Of a stretch of DNA of 64,000 bases, positions 37,501 to 45,489 are shown piece after piece. A program made the position numbers and the translations under genes. Within the stretch, counting starts at the first letter, position 1. Each line of letters opens with the position of its first letter. The notes under the pieces are model-generated. The model searched no databases. It was given only the letters and a program-made list of their open reading frames with translations, and was not told the DNA's origin. This DNA is from Granulicella aggregans (GTDB lineage: Bacteria > Acidobacteriota > Terriglobia > Terriglobales > Acidobacteriaceae). Location: contig NZ_JACHIP010000002.1 of the NCBI RefSeq assembly GCF_014203275.1, forward strand, positions 992,001-1,056,000. The letters are read 5' to 3'.

Positions 37501-38043
37501 TTCACCGACATCGCCCAGAACGGCGTCCTCCACAACGAGTACGGCGGCAACCAGGTCATCGGAATCTACGGCACCTATCCCGCAAACGTCATCCCCGCCG
37601 CCGCCGGGTCCACCGCTACCGTTACCATCTCCGGCGACTCCGTAGCCGGCACGCCCGACGAAGCCGCTGTCCCCATCGTCACCTGCAATCCGGCCAAGGG
37701 ACTCAAGGCTCACCAGTACTTCAACCCGAGCTGCTTCACCGCTCCCTACGAAGGCCACAACGGCACCTTCCGCCTCCCCTACATCCACGGCCCTGCCTAC
37801 TTCAACGACGAACTAGGCATCTTCAAGGAGTTCAAGATGCGCGAGTCCAGCCGGCTCGAGATCCGCGCCCAGTCCTTCAACTTCCTCAACCGCGGCTTCG
37901 ACAACTACCAGCCCTTCGACACCAACCTCTACATGGGTTTCTCGAACATCGGCATCGCTCCCGACAACGCCTCATCTGCCGGAGTCACCAGCACCCGAAC
38001 CGGCCATCGCTCCTTCCAGTTCGCCGCCAAATATTACTTTTAG
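34525..38043 (+). CDS. TonB-dependent receptor, Oar-like, with carboxypeptidase-regulatory domain
   Basis: The 1172-residue protein should sit in the outer membrane. It starts MFRSIFTLRPAVFALVTLAL, ending near AQAGQ. A carboxypeptidase-regulatory domain (TLSGSITDPSGAIVPGAKIT to AAGFRPARQNG) comes first, then the plug region with LTAKQIQNLNIESRSAIELL and GSNTGNFTGSYNREQ-like text, and a long beta-barrel rich in aromatic alternating strands. It ends SFQFAAKYYF with the terminal Phe of barrels. Translation initiates at ATG 34525 with no strong site. No SusD partner gene is seen. Between a sensor pair and GH35 it is probably the galacto-oligosaccharide importer. Confidence 0.9.
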   Translation: MFRSIFTLRPAVFALVTLALIGAPATRVHAQAGQATLSGSITDPSGAIVPGAKITLIQESSKVQRTATSNNSGAFNFVAIPPDTYDIMVSAAGFRPARQNGIAVHINDQLDLPKIPLSIASSDITVTVTTDTDNVTPTTSGEQSYTLTAKQIQNLNIESRSAIELLDLIPGASNTGNFTGSYNREQAGFGQNSSTYTVNGNRFDQVQIVSDGAPVTDLNTAGAAAVTPNVDMISEAKVETSAFSSVQPNGPIVFETQTKSGGSQYHGEAYMTARNSVFNSNDAYNKQLGLPRANSSFYYPGVNIGGPVMFPHSSFNKNRDKLFFFAAAEFTQQHVDLGAQAALVPTAAMRQGLFTPAELGAIAGSTYRHFYQSNQPCTGNYYNSPSCQNGTLNAAAVDPGGLILLNAFPLPNADPSKNTAGNNLITDLVTSDPRNQENLKLDYSISERIHLSGRFNHENENVPAPYGPYNTVNFAKIPYPADQIGRNASNSLNFNLVNTITQSLTNELSVAYTRFNLRINIDDPAAVSRTGLAYPYANLYPGSDILPNVSFSSTPGLYIPGGEAPPFNTVQNTTTITDGVTKVLGRHILRFGFYDVYAAYNNQTTGNDNGTVSAGTYVAGSTGNEFADLYVGRIAGYAQSSQNIMAHMINKRFDFYGQDTWKIGSRLTVNYGARLDHIAWWFDKDGKIAVFNPAAYDATAPITAYSGMQTHATNSAIPISGAKPLSFQFAPSAGFAYDLNGTGKTIVRGGFGTNYYVDPGTNAFSAVGAPPNLKVFSYYTGSGTPLTLASASAIDPASNPGVVYGSASPTDHHPAVTYSWNLAVARNLPQAIHVEASYVGNTTRHLNGYSTLNTVPLGSETTVNDGGPYFGGNYYQQLNRTYKSFGDIGVNLHNLSSNYNSLQFTASRSKGWFNAWLTYTYGKALAYNCEDTFDEHNCYNPAPFDRSQAVNVSYYLLLPHVSQKYLGNSKLGNAALDGWKISGIEQYGSGSPFTDIAQNGVLHNEYGGNQVIGIYGTYPANVIPAAAGSTATVTISGDSVAGTPDEAAVPIVTCNPAKGLKAHQYFNPSCFTAPYEGHNGTFRLPYIHGPAYFNDELGIFKEFKMRESSRLEIRAQSFNFLNRGFDNYQPFDTNLYMGFSNIGIAPDNASSAGVTSTRTGHRSFQFAAKYYF

Positions 38044-38065
38044 GCCTGCTCGCGGGGTCTCCCAA

Positions 38066-38102
38066 AGCGGTGCCGGCGAACCTGCCGGCACCGCTCTTTT
38101 CT
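38066..38102 (+). terminator. Rho-independent terminator after the TonB receptor gene
   Basis: A perfect 12-bp stem AGCGGTGCCGGC / GCCGGCACCGCT with a six-base loop is followed by CTTTTCTTT. It lies 23 bases after the stop. Confidence 0.92.
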
Positions 38103-38162
38103 TTATCAGGCCGACGACACCTCGCCCCCCAACACCGCGCGAAGCGCTTCGACGAGACACCT

Positions 38163-40631
38163 ATGAAAAAACTTGGAATCGCCACTATGACGGCCATGAC
38201 CCTCTGGACCGCCTGCATCCCCTCTCCCTTCATCTGCGCGCAAGCACCAGCATCACCAGTCACGATCACAGTCGATGCCTCCACTCCAATCCCCCCGCCC
38301 GAGACCGGCTTCCTCCACATGGGCGGCACCTCACCCAACGGCCACTCTCTCCAGGTCAATAGCCGCTACCTCGTCCTCGATGGCAAGCCCTGGCTTCCGG
38401 TCATGGGAGAACTCCACTACTCCCGCCTCCCCGAGAGCGAATGGGAAGACGAGATCCTCAAGATGAAGTCAGCAGGCATCGACGTCATCTCGACCTACGT
38501 CTTCTGGATCCATCACGAAGAGATCGAAGGCCAATTCGATTGGACCGGCCAGCGCGACCTCCGCCACTTCGTCGAGCTATGCGCCAAACACGGCATGTAC
38601 GTCTGGCTCCGCCCCGGCCCATGGGCCCACGGAGAAGCCCGCAACGGTGGCTTCCCCGACTGGCTCAACAAGCTCCCCGACAACCGCACCAACGACCCCG
38701 TCTACCTCCACCACGTCCAGAACTTCTTCGACCAGATCGGCACTCAAGTCCACGGCCTCATGTTCCAGCAGGGCGGCCCCATCATCGGCACCCAACTCGA
38801 AAACGAGTACGGCCTCCACGGCCCCCGTCGCGGCGCAGAACACATCCTCAAGTTGAAGCAACTCGCCATCGCAGCCGGAATCGACCCGCCACTCTTCTCC
38901 GTCACCGGATGGCCCTCACTCGACTTCCCCCCACGCGAAGTCGTCCCTGTCTCCGGCGGCTACCCCGACGGCTTCTGGTTCGGCTCGCAGACCAACCTGC
39001 CGCCCAGCATGAACTACCTCTTCAACTTCAATCGCGAGCTCGGCGACATGGGCGCCACCGTTCCCTCTGAAGATCCCACCGGCAAAGTCGACCTCAAGCA
39101 CGACCCCTACTTCGCAGCCGAACAAGGCGGAGGCATGGCGACCGCCTATCACCGCCGCCCTGTCCTCTCCTCCGACGACATCGCCGCCCTCACCCTCACC
39201 GGCATCGGCTCCGGCGTGAACCTCTACGGCTACTACATGTTCCACGGCGGCACCAATCCCAAAGGCAAGCTCACCACGCTCCAGGAGTCCGTAGCCTCCG
39301 GCTTCCCCAACGACCTCCCCGAACTTACCTACGACTTCGGCGCTCCCATCGGCGAGTTCGGCCAGACCCGCAACTCCTACCGCAAGACCCGCATGATCCA
39401 TCTCTTCCTCAACGCCTACGGCTCAACCCTCGCTCCCATGGTCGCCATCGCCCCCGAGCATCACACCCGTAACCCCGCCGATTCATCCTCACCCCGCGTA
39501 GCCGTGCGCTCCGACGGCACAGCAGGCTTCCTCTTCGTCAACAACTACGTCCGCCAGCTCGATATGCCCGCGCGCAAAGCATTTCAGGTAAACATCAAGC
39601 TCGCCAAAGAAGACATCCTCATCCCCAGCAAGCCCATCGACATCCCCGCAAACACCTACTTCGCCTGGCCGATCAATCTCCCCATCGGCAACGCCACCCT
39701 CCGCTACAGCACGGCCCAGCTTCTGACCCAACTCGACACACCGAACGGCAAGACAATCGTCTTATTCGCTCTGCCCGGCATCACACCAGAGCTCTACTTC
39801 GACGCCTCCAGCGTCCGCGACCTCCACGCTCCCGGAGCCAAAGTCGATCGCACCAGCAGCACCATTCGCATCTCCAACCTCACCCCCGGCCTCAACAGCT
39901 TCCTCCAACTCACCGACAACACAGGAAAGGTAACTCGCCTTCTCCTTCTCACCCAGGATGAAGCCGAGCAAACTGCCCTCCCGCAGATCGACCAACACGA
40001 TCACCTCGCAATGACCCACTCCGATATCCTCTTTGACGGCAAAAATCTCCGCCTCCGTTCAACCCTCTCGCCTGATCAACGCATCGCCATCTTCCCATCC
40101 CTCAGCAATTCGAAGACCCACGAAGGCGCATGGTCGATCTACACCACCCACCAGCCGGAACAGCACCTCAACCTGTCCATCACTCCAACCCACACCGCCG
40201 AGCCCGTCGCCGCAATGCAAATGGGTCCCTACTTCGACTGGCGCCAAACCAAAGTCCCCATCGTCCCACCGGACAGCGCCTTCGCCAACGCCAGCACCTG
40301 GCAACTGACCTTCCCCAATCCACCCGCAGGCGGCCTCAGCAACCTCTTCCTGAAGCTCGACTACACAGGCGACATCGCAAGGCTCTACTCCTCCTCTACC
40401 CTTCTCGACGACAACTTCTTCAACGGCCAGCCGTTCGAGATCGGCATCGACCGCTTCATCCCTCCCGGCAAGCCCGCAACGCTGAAGCTCGAAGTTTTAC
40501 CCATGGCCGCCACCGCTCCCATCTACCTCGACGACAGCGCCTGGAAGAAGCTCAACACCAGCCGCGCCATCCCAAAGCTGATCCGCGCCTCGCTCATCCC
40601 CGAGTACGAATCCTCTATCCTCCTGCCGTAA
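38163..40631 (+). CDS. Beta-galactosidase (GH35)
   Basis: The likely start is ATG 38163 (MKKLGIATMTAMTLWTACIP), a Sec or lipoprotein-type signal, giving 822 residues. The open frame upstream overlaps the receptor gene and is non-coding. The GH35 domain shows ELHYSRLPESEWEDEILKMK, GIDVISTYVFWIHHE, WLRPGPWAHGEARNGGFP and the acid Glu in IIGTQLENEYG; the nucleophile is most likely Glu in YFAAEQGGGM. GYYMFHGGTN and LTYDFGAPIGEFGQ are family signatures. The C-terminal half is beta-rich. The enzyme should release galactose from the ends of galactan fragments, complementing GH53. Confidence 0.93.
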   Translation: MKKLGIATMTAMTLWTACIPSPFICAQAPASPVTITVDASTPIPPPETGFLHMGGTSPNGHSLQVNSRYLVLDGKPWLPVMGELHYSRLPESEWEDEILKMKSAGIDVISTYVFWIHHEEIEGQFDWTGQRDLRHFVELCAKHGMYVWLRPGPWAHGEARNGGFPDWLNKLPDNRTNDPVYLHHVQNFFDQIGTQVHGLMFQQGGPIIGTQLENEYGLHGPRRGAEHILKLKQLAIAAGIDPPLFSVTGWPSLDFPPREVVPVSGGYPDGFWFGSQTNLPPSMNYLFNFNRELGDMGATVPSEDPTGKVDLKHDPYFAAEQGGGMATAYHRRPVLSSDDIAALTLTGIGSGVNLYGYYMFHGGTNPKGKLTTLQESVASGFPNDLPELTYDFGAPIGEFGQTRNSYRKTRMIHLFLNAYGSTLAPMVAIAPEHHTRNPADSSSPRVAVRSDGTAGFLFVNNYVRQLDMPARKAFQVNIKLAKEDILIPSKPIDIPANTYFAWPINLPIGNATLRYSTAQLLTQLDTPNGKTIVLFALPGITPELYFDASSVRDLHAPGAKVDRTSSTIRISNLTPGLNSFLQLTDNTGKVTRLLLLTQDEAEQTALPQIDQHDHLAMTHSDILFDGKNLRLRSTLSPDQRIAIFPSLSNSKTHEGAWSIYTTHQPEQHLNLSITPTHTAEPVAAMQMGPYFDWRQTKVPIVPPDSAFANASTWQLTFPNPPAGGLSNLFLKLDYTGDIARLYSSSTLLDDNFFNGQPFEIGIDRFIPPGKPATLKLEVLPMAATAPIYLDDSAWKKLNTSRAIPKLIRASLIPEYESSILLP

Positions 40632-40640
40632 CGACGTGCA

Positions 40641-40672
40641 AAAAAAGCGGCGCAGCCGAAGTGGCTGCGCCG
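40641..40672 (-). terminator. Rho-independent terminator of the S53 peptidase gene
   Basis: On the minus strand a perfect 10-bp stem CGGCGCAGCC/GGCTGCGCCG with a five-base loop is followed by CTTTTTT. It lies 20 bases past the peptidase stop and in the convergent gap with the GH35 gene. Confidence 0.9.
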
Positions 40673-40691
40673 TCAGGAAAGCCCGTTTGCC

Positions 40692-43600
40692 CTACTGCAG
40701 CGTCAGCGGGATGGAAAGCGTCTGCACAATCGACCCAGCCGTTGCACTGACCTGCAGCGTCGTCGTCCCGGTAACCACCTCGGTAATCGCGGTCGAAGTG
40801 CTCGTCTGGTCCTTGTTATCTCCGCTGTAAACCGCAGTGATAGCGTGTGCCCCAATTGCCAGCGTCGTGGTCTGCATCGTAGCCGTATTTCCACTCAACG
40901 TAACCGCCGATCCAATCGCAGTCTTGCCGTCGTAGAAGGTGATCGTTCCCGTCGGACTGCCTTCGAGAGCATTGAGATTTGCAGTCAACGTAACCGCCGA
41001 TCCCGATCCCGCCTTGATGCTGCTCGAACTCACCGACAACAGAGTCGCCTTCGGCTGATCCGAACCTCCGCAACCAATAAAGGGAACAGCCACTGCCAGC
41101 AACAGCGCGAGCAGCGATGCCATCTTGCGGCGGCGCGGAACACACAGCAGAAGAACCCCGGCGAAGGCCGCACCTGCCATAGCGGTCAAGCTCTTAGGTT
41201 CGGCAACGCGGCCGACAGTAGTAGGCGAAGCTGCGGGTACAGTCACAGTGAGCGTTGACGTCTGCGCCCCGCCGAATGTCAACGACGATGAAGAGAACGC
41301 GCAGGTTGACCCAGCAGGCACACCACCGGCACAAGTCAATGCCGCCGTCCCGGTAAAGCCCAGCGTCGGAGACAGCGCCAGATCAACAGTAGAAGGTGCA
41401 CCGGCATTCACCACCAGCGAACTCTGTGTGGAGCTGATGGTGAAGCCGGGGTCGCCGACGACAACCGTGCTCGTGGCAGACGCGGGGAAGAAGTTGGCAT
41501 TTCCGCCATAGGCTGCGGTAATGACGTTGGTCCCGGCAGGCAGCGTAAAGCGTCCGCTGTAGCCACCTACAAGCCCGTTGACGAAGCCTACCTGGAAGCT
41601 TCCAAGCACCTGCGCAGCCCCTCCATTCACCGAGTCGGAATAAGTAATGGTCCCGGTCGGATCCTGCTCTACAAAGGGGTTGATCTTCTGCCCGCTGGCG
41701 GTGAAGTTCAGGCTCACCTGGCTGTTCGGAAGCGCAACGCTATCGCTGGTAGTAAACGTGATCGCAGGCGTGAGCTTGGGAACACTCAGCTTGATCGTGT
41801 TCGCGCTCAGGCTCGACGCGAAGTTGGTGTCTCCTTCATACTCCGCGCGAAGGTTGAAGTCCCCTGCTCCGTCCATGTACGAAATCGCCGATCCCTTGCC
41901 GTTCACGACGAAGACACTGGCGATCTCATTGTTGCCGTCATAGACGCTGATCTGGCCGGTGGGCATAGTTCCGTTCGGTGTCTTCGCTACGACAGAGACA
42001 TTGAAGGTAGCGATACTGCCCTGCGATAGCGTCGGCGGATTGGTCATCGTAAAGCTGACGATGGTCGCCGCTGTGCCGTTCGAAGGCCCGAAGTTGAGCG
42101 TCCGCTGATATGCAAAATCAGAGCCGAACGCGACCGGATCATAGTTGCTGTCGCCGCTATAGGTCGCCTGAATCGTATGCTGGCCAGGTGTATAGGTATG
42201 CTGCGTGTTGATCTGCGCGAATCCTGCTCCGCCTATGCCGTTGTAGACGACAGGCTGCGGCGGACTCATGGCAACTCCATTGTCCCAAAGCTGCATGGTG
42301 CCCGTGGGCAGCGTCGTCCCGGATACAGAGAGTCCCGCGAAGGTCAATGAATCCGGCCCTCCCACTGGGTTCGGATACGTAACGCTCTGCCCCTTGGGAA
42401 TCGTCACCGTGATCGGCGCTGACGTGCTTGGGTTGAAGCTGTTGTCTCCGGAGTACAGCACCGTCAGCGCATGCGTACCCACCGGGATGTCCGTCGATGA
42501 AAGCAGTATCCCGCCATCCTGGGTCACCGGCCCGCTCGCCAGCGTCGTCTTGCCATCCACCAGCACCGAAGCGGTTCCCGTCACAATCCCTTGTCCGGAG
42601 AGACCCGCCACATAGTCCTTCATGTACACGGTCGCGCCAAAATAGGGAGACTGCGTGCCGGGAACGTAAGTGAAGTTGGTCGTGTTGAAGACCAGCGTGC
42701 TGAACTGGTGCGCGCTGTCCTCAGGCGTAATCGTAAGGGGAATACCGGTCGAAGTGCTTGTAGAGAACGCCGCATTGCCCGCATACCGAGCGCTCAGGTT
42801 ATAGGTCCCTCCCGGAAGATCCTTCGCATCACCCGACCACTTACCCGTCGAGTCGAGCGTGTACCCATCGCCTGCCCCGTACTTGTCGGTCAGAAGAACT
42901 AGGTCGCCGCCCGGCGTTGCACTCGCCGAAGTAACCGCCGCACTCATCGGAATCGCCGCGCCATGCTTCGCCGTGGTCACAGTCGTCGAAAGTGTCGTCG
43001 TCGTGCTAGCCGCAGGTGTCGTCGAACTCCAGTTCGCTACGAGATTCGCAATGTTGACGCTTCCCAGTCCAGTCGCCAGATCGTAACCAGCACCAGCCGT
43101 AAAGTCGGCAGTCGACGTCCCATATCCCGGCAATCCCGGAACGCTGTTGTTCCCATCGGTCACGTCATTGAACGTGCACGTTGCAGACTGCGTCGGATCG
43201 GTGCGCGTGCTCGAAGAGCAGGATGCACCACTCTTCGCCGCAAGGTTGTACAGCGTGTAGTTCGGCTGTCCCTGCCACTGGCCATTCTTCTGCTCGACCA
43301 GCGACATGATGCCCGCCATGATGGGCGAAGCGACCGACGTTCCGCCCACCAGGTTCGCGCTGTTCAGGGAGTAGACACCATTCGTCACCGTGTACTGGCA
43401 ACCCGACTCGAAGCAGAACAGATAAGGATCGTCGGCACCCGAAGAGTTCAACGCCACGTCCGGAACATCGCGCACGTTGTCAGCCGGAACCCCGGTGCCA
43501 GTCTGCCAGGAAGGCTTCGCATAACCACCCGTGCACGTCACATTGCCTGCGTCATCTTCTGTTCCGTAGGCGCAGTTGCTTCGGCCACCACCACCGCCGA

Positions 43601-45095
43601 CCCCCTCATAGTAGGTCTGTCCCAGCACACAGTTCAAAGGCCCCGCCGCCTGGGTGGGATCGCAGCTCTGGTTCCATGCGGCCTCCGGGATATACCCCAG
43701 CGCCGAGAGAAAATTGCCCTCGTTATTCGAGTCCCAATACTGCATGAAATTGCCGCCTTCAGCGAACTGGGTTCCGCCCACCGCGACATTGTAAGGAGTC
43801 GACGCCAGCGCATTCACCGAGTCGCCCTCAACCGCCGGAGAGTTCTGCTCATCCGCGTCGCATGTCCCTGCCCCGCCGTCACCGCTCGAGATAAAGACGC
43901 TGATGCCTTCAGCCGCCGCCTGCTCCCAAAGACCGTTCCAGAACTGGTTGCCGCCTGGCCCGTTGTGCATCTCGCACGATCCGTAGCTGACCGTCAGGAT
44001 CGGCGAAACCACATTGTTCACCGCATAGAGAGCCGCAAGAGAGATACCGTCCGTCGTATCGGTACTTCCAGCGGTTACGAAGTTGATCGTCGCCTTCGGG
44101 GCGATCGCTCCAGCCCACTCCAAATCAAGCGTCGACTCGCCCGCATCGTTGGGATTGTCCGAGCCGGGATCAGTGCCGCTGACGATGAAGTTCGGATCGT
44201 TCTCTGGCAGCCCAAAGATCGCGCGGAAAGACTGAATATCCGTTAGCTGAACGTCGCTGCGCCCAATGATCGCGATCGAAACGCCCGTGCCATCGACACC
44301 CGCCGGAAGCGCGTCCCCACCATAGATCTTGCGCAGGTCCGCCGGAGCCACAGCGTAAGCGAAGTTGCCGTTGCCGTCGGTCGAGGTCGAATCACCCTTG
44401 GTCCGCACCATCTTCCCGGCAGCATTGCGTGTTGCCGTTCCAAAGTCCACATGCATCGGACGCGAATGGAAGTCACTCAGCGAGAGCGCCCCGGCCACCA
44501 CCGGTGCCAGCGCCGCCGGGATCGAGATCGCAGTTACGTTCGCCGTGTGCTGTTCCACTGCCCCGCTAACCGACTTGGTCTGAAAGCGATGGATCGAAGT
44601 CCCAAACGCGCTTTGAACCGTACCCACGGTTCCCGAGAACTCGATCGTCTGCCCGGAGTGGCTGACCTCAACCCCAGTGAAGCCTTTGCCCTGTAGCCAT
44701 GTCGATACCTTCGCCACATCATCCGCTGAAGGCCCGAACCGCGTGCCGAACTCCGCCGGCGTAAGCCACTTGTGAAACGTATCCGATCCCTTGGTATGCT
44801 GCGCCTCAATCAGCGCAGAGAGATCCTTGCGTTGCGCATCGCTCGGCTGGAGCAGCAGCACCATACGATTCGCCGCGTTTGAAGCTGGAGCCGCGCCAAG
44901 GTCAGTCGCCTTCCGAATCGCCGGCATCACGGAACCGGGCAGCATCACCCGCTTCGCATCGTCCACTTGCGCTGTTACCCGCGAAGCTGCGCCAGGCTTC
45001 ACCACCGTCTGCGCGGCAGCGGGGAGAGCAAAGATGAGTCCAAGAGAAAGAGCCGTAGCAGCAAACCAACGATGTTGCGAGATGCGGTCAAACAT
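40692..45095 (-). CDS. S53 pro-kumamolisin-like peptidase with Ig-like repeats and C-terminal anchor
   Basis: The 1467-residue protein starts MFDRISQHRWFAATALSLGL, a Sec signal ending near AAAQ. A pro-domain (SDTFHKWLTPAEFGTRFGPS) precedes the sedolisin catalytic domain: Glu/Asp in ESTLDLEWAGAIAP, the oxyanion Asp in SSGDGGAG and the catalytic Ser in GGTSVASPIMAGI. From about residue 690 come several bacterial Ig-like repeats of the TPGTYTLSVRY/AVYSGD type. Near the C-terminus is VLLLCVPRRRKMASLLALLL followed by VPFIGCGGSDQ, two hydrophobic runs with a basic hinge and lipobox-like FIGC, then one more Ig-like domain. It is probably secreted and surface-held, active at acid pH. Confidence 0.92.
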   Translation of the reverse strand: MFDRISQHRWFAATALSLGLIFALPAAAQTVVKPGAASRVTAQVDDAKRVMLPGSVMPAIRKATDLGAAPASNAANRMVLLLQPSDAQRKDLSALIEAQHTKGSDTFHKWLTPAEFGTRFGPSADDVAKVSTWLQGKGFTGVEVSHSGQTIEFSGTVGTVQSAFGTSIHRFQTKSVSGAVEQHTANVTAISIPAALAPVVAGALSLSDFHSRPMHVDFGTATRNAAGKMVRTKGDSTSTDGNGNFAYAVAPADLRKIYGGDALPAGVDGTGVSIAIIGRSDVQLTDIQSFRAIFGLPENDPNFIVSGTDPGSDNPNDAGESTLDLEWAGAIAPKATINFVTAGSTDTTDGISLAALYAVNNVVSPILTVSYGSCEMHNGPGGNQFWNGLWEQAAAEGISVFISSGDGGAGTCDADEQNSPAVEGDSVNALASTPYNVAVGGTQFAEGGNFMQYWDSNNEGNFLSALGYIPEAAWNQSCDPTQAAGPLNCVLGQTYYEGVGGGGGRSNCAYGTEDDAGNVTCTGGYAKPSWQTGTGVPADNVRDVPDVALNSSGADDPYLFCFESGCQYTVTNGVYSLNSANLVGGTSVASPIMAGIMSLVEQKNGQWQGQPNYTLYNLAAKSGASCSSSTRTDPTQSATCTFNDVTDGNNSVPGLPGYGTSTADFTAGAGYDLATGLGSVNIANLVANWSSTTPAASTTTTLSTTVTTAKHGAAIPMSAAVTSASATPGGDLVLLTDKYGAGDGYTLDSTGKWSGDAKDLPGGTYNLSARYAGNAAFSTSTSTGIPLTITPEDSAHQFSTLVFNTTNFTYVPGTQSPYFGATVYMKDYVAGLSGQGIVTGTASVLVDGKTTLASGPVTQDGGILLSSTDIPVGTHALTVLYSGDNSFNPSTSAPITVTIPKGQSVTYPNPVGGPDSLTFAGLSVSGTTLPTGTMQLWDNGVAMSPPQPVVYNGIGGAGFAQINTQHTYTPGQHTIQATYSGDSNYDPVAFGSDFAYQRTLNFGPSNGTAATIVSFTMTNPPTLSQGSIATFNVSVVAKTPNGTMPTGQISVYDGNNEIASVFVVNGKGSAISYMDGAGDFNLRAEYEGDTNFASSLSANTIKLSVPKLTPAITFTTSDSVALPNSQVSLNFTASGQKINPFVEQDPTGTITYSDSVNGGAAQVLGSFQVGFVNGLVGGYSGRFTLPAGTNVITAAYGGNANFFPASATSTVVVGDPGFTISSTQSSLVVNAGAPSTVDLALSPTLGFTGTAALTCAGGVPAGSTCAFSSSSLTFGGAQTSTLTVTVPAASPTTVGRVAEPKSLTAMAGAAFAGVLLLCVPRRRKMASLLALLLAVAVPFIGCGGSDQPKATLLSVSSSSIKAGSGSAVTLTANLNALEGSPTGTITFYDGKTAIGSAVTLSGNTATMQTTTLAIGAHAITAVYSGDNKDQTSTSTAITEVVTGTTTLQVSATAGSIVQTLSIPLTLQ

Positions 45096-45489
45096 GGAAG
45101 ACCTCCGGGAGACAATTCAGGATTCAAAGTTCAATAGCTGCTCAATGAGGACTAAGTCAGGGTGCGAAGTTCAACTCAGCGGGCGACAGATCAACTCAAA
45201 ACGACAACAGGCGTTAGCCTCCGATTGGCTTCTCAGCCCCATCGGGTTCAGCATCGGGCTGGCGAACAACAGAGACATAACTGTCTTCCTGGTCGTCGCG
45301 AGAGACTCGCAAGAGATCTTTGACCGGCTTAGGGGTCAAGGCTTGATAGGGATTGATCTCGAACATACACGCTGGGTTAACAATTCGATCTCGCAAGAAC
45401 CTCGTTTAAACCTCGTCTCGCAAGTTGCCTGTTTACATCTACTTAAACGAATTAGACAAGCGCTCGAAGCCATCATTTAGATTAACAAC
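45096..45489. other. Divergent intergenic region between S53 peptidase and TPR regulator
   Basis: No gene is seen. This must hold both promoters. Direct repeats AGTTCAA and CAACTCA occur at about 45128-45200, and a nested repeat is described separately at 45389-45424. Confidence 0.5.
45389..45424. promoter_or_regulatory. Nested direct repeats, possible operator
   Basis: The order is TCTCGCAAG, AACCTCGT, a short spacer, AACCTCGT, TCTCGCAAG, all in the same orientation (45389-45397, 45398-45405, 45409-45416, 45416-45424). It ends 65 bases upstream of the winged-helix gene. Role is a guess. Confidence 0.35.

Noticed and set aside
37257..38162. N-terminal extension of the GH35 frame
   Set aside because: It overlaps the receptor gene and terminator and reads as Arg/Gln-rich shadow text. 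ATG 38163 with a signal peptide is the start.
42963..44246. 427-codon + frame opposite the S53 peptidase
   Set aside because: Arg-rich shadow text; the minus frame carries the peptidase active-site motifs.
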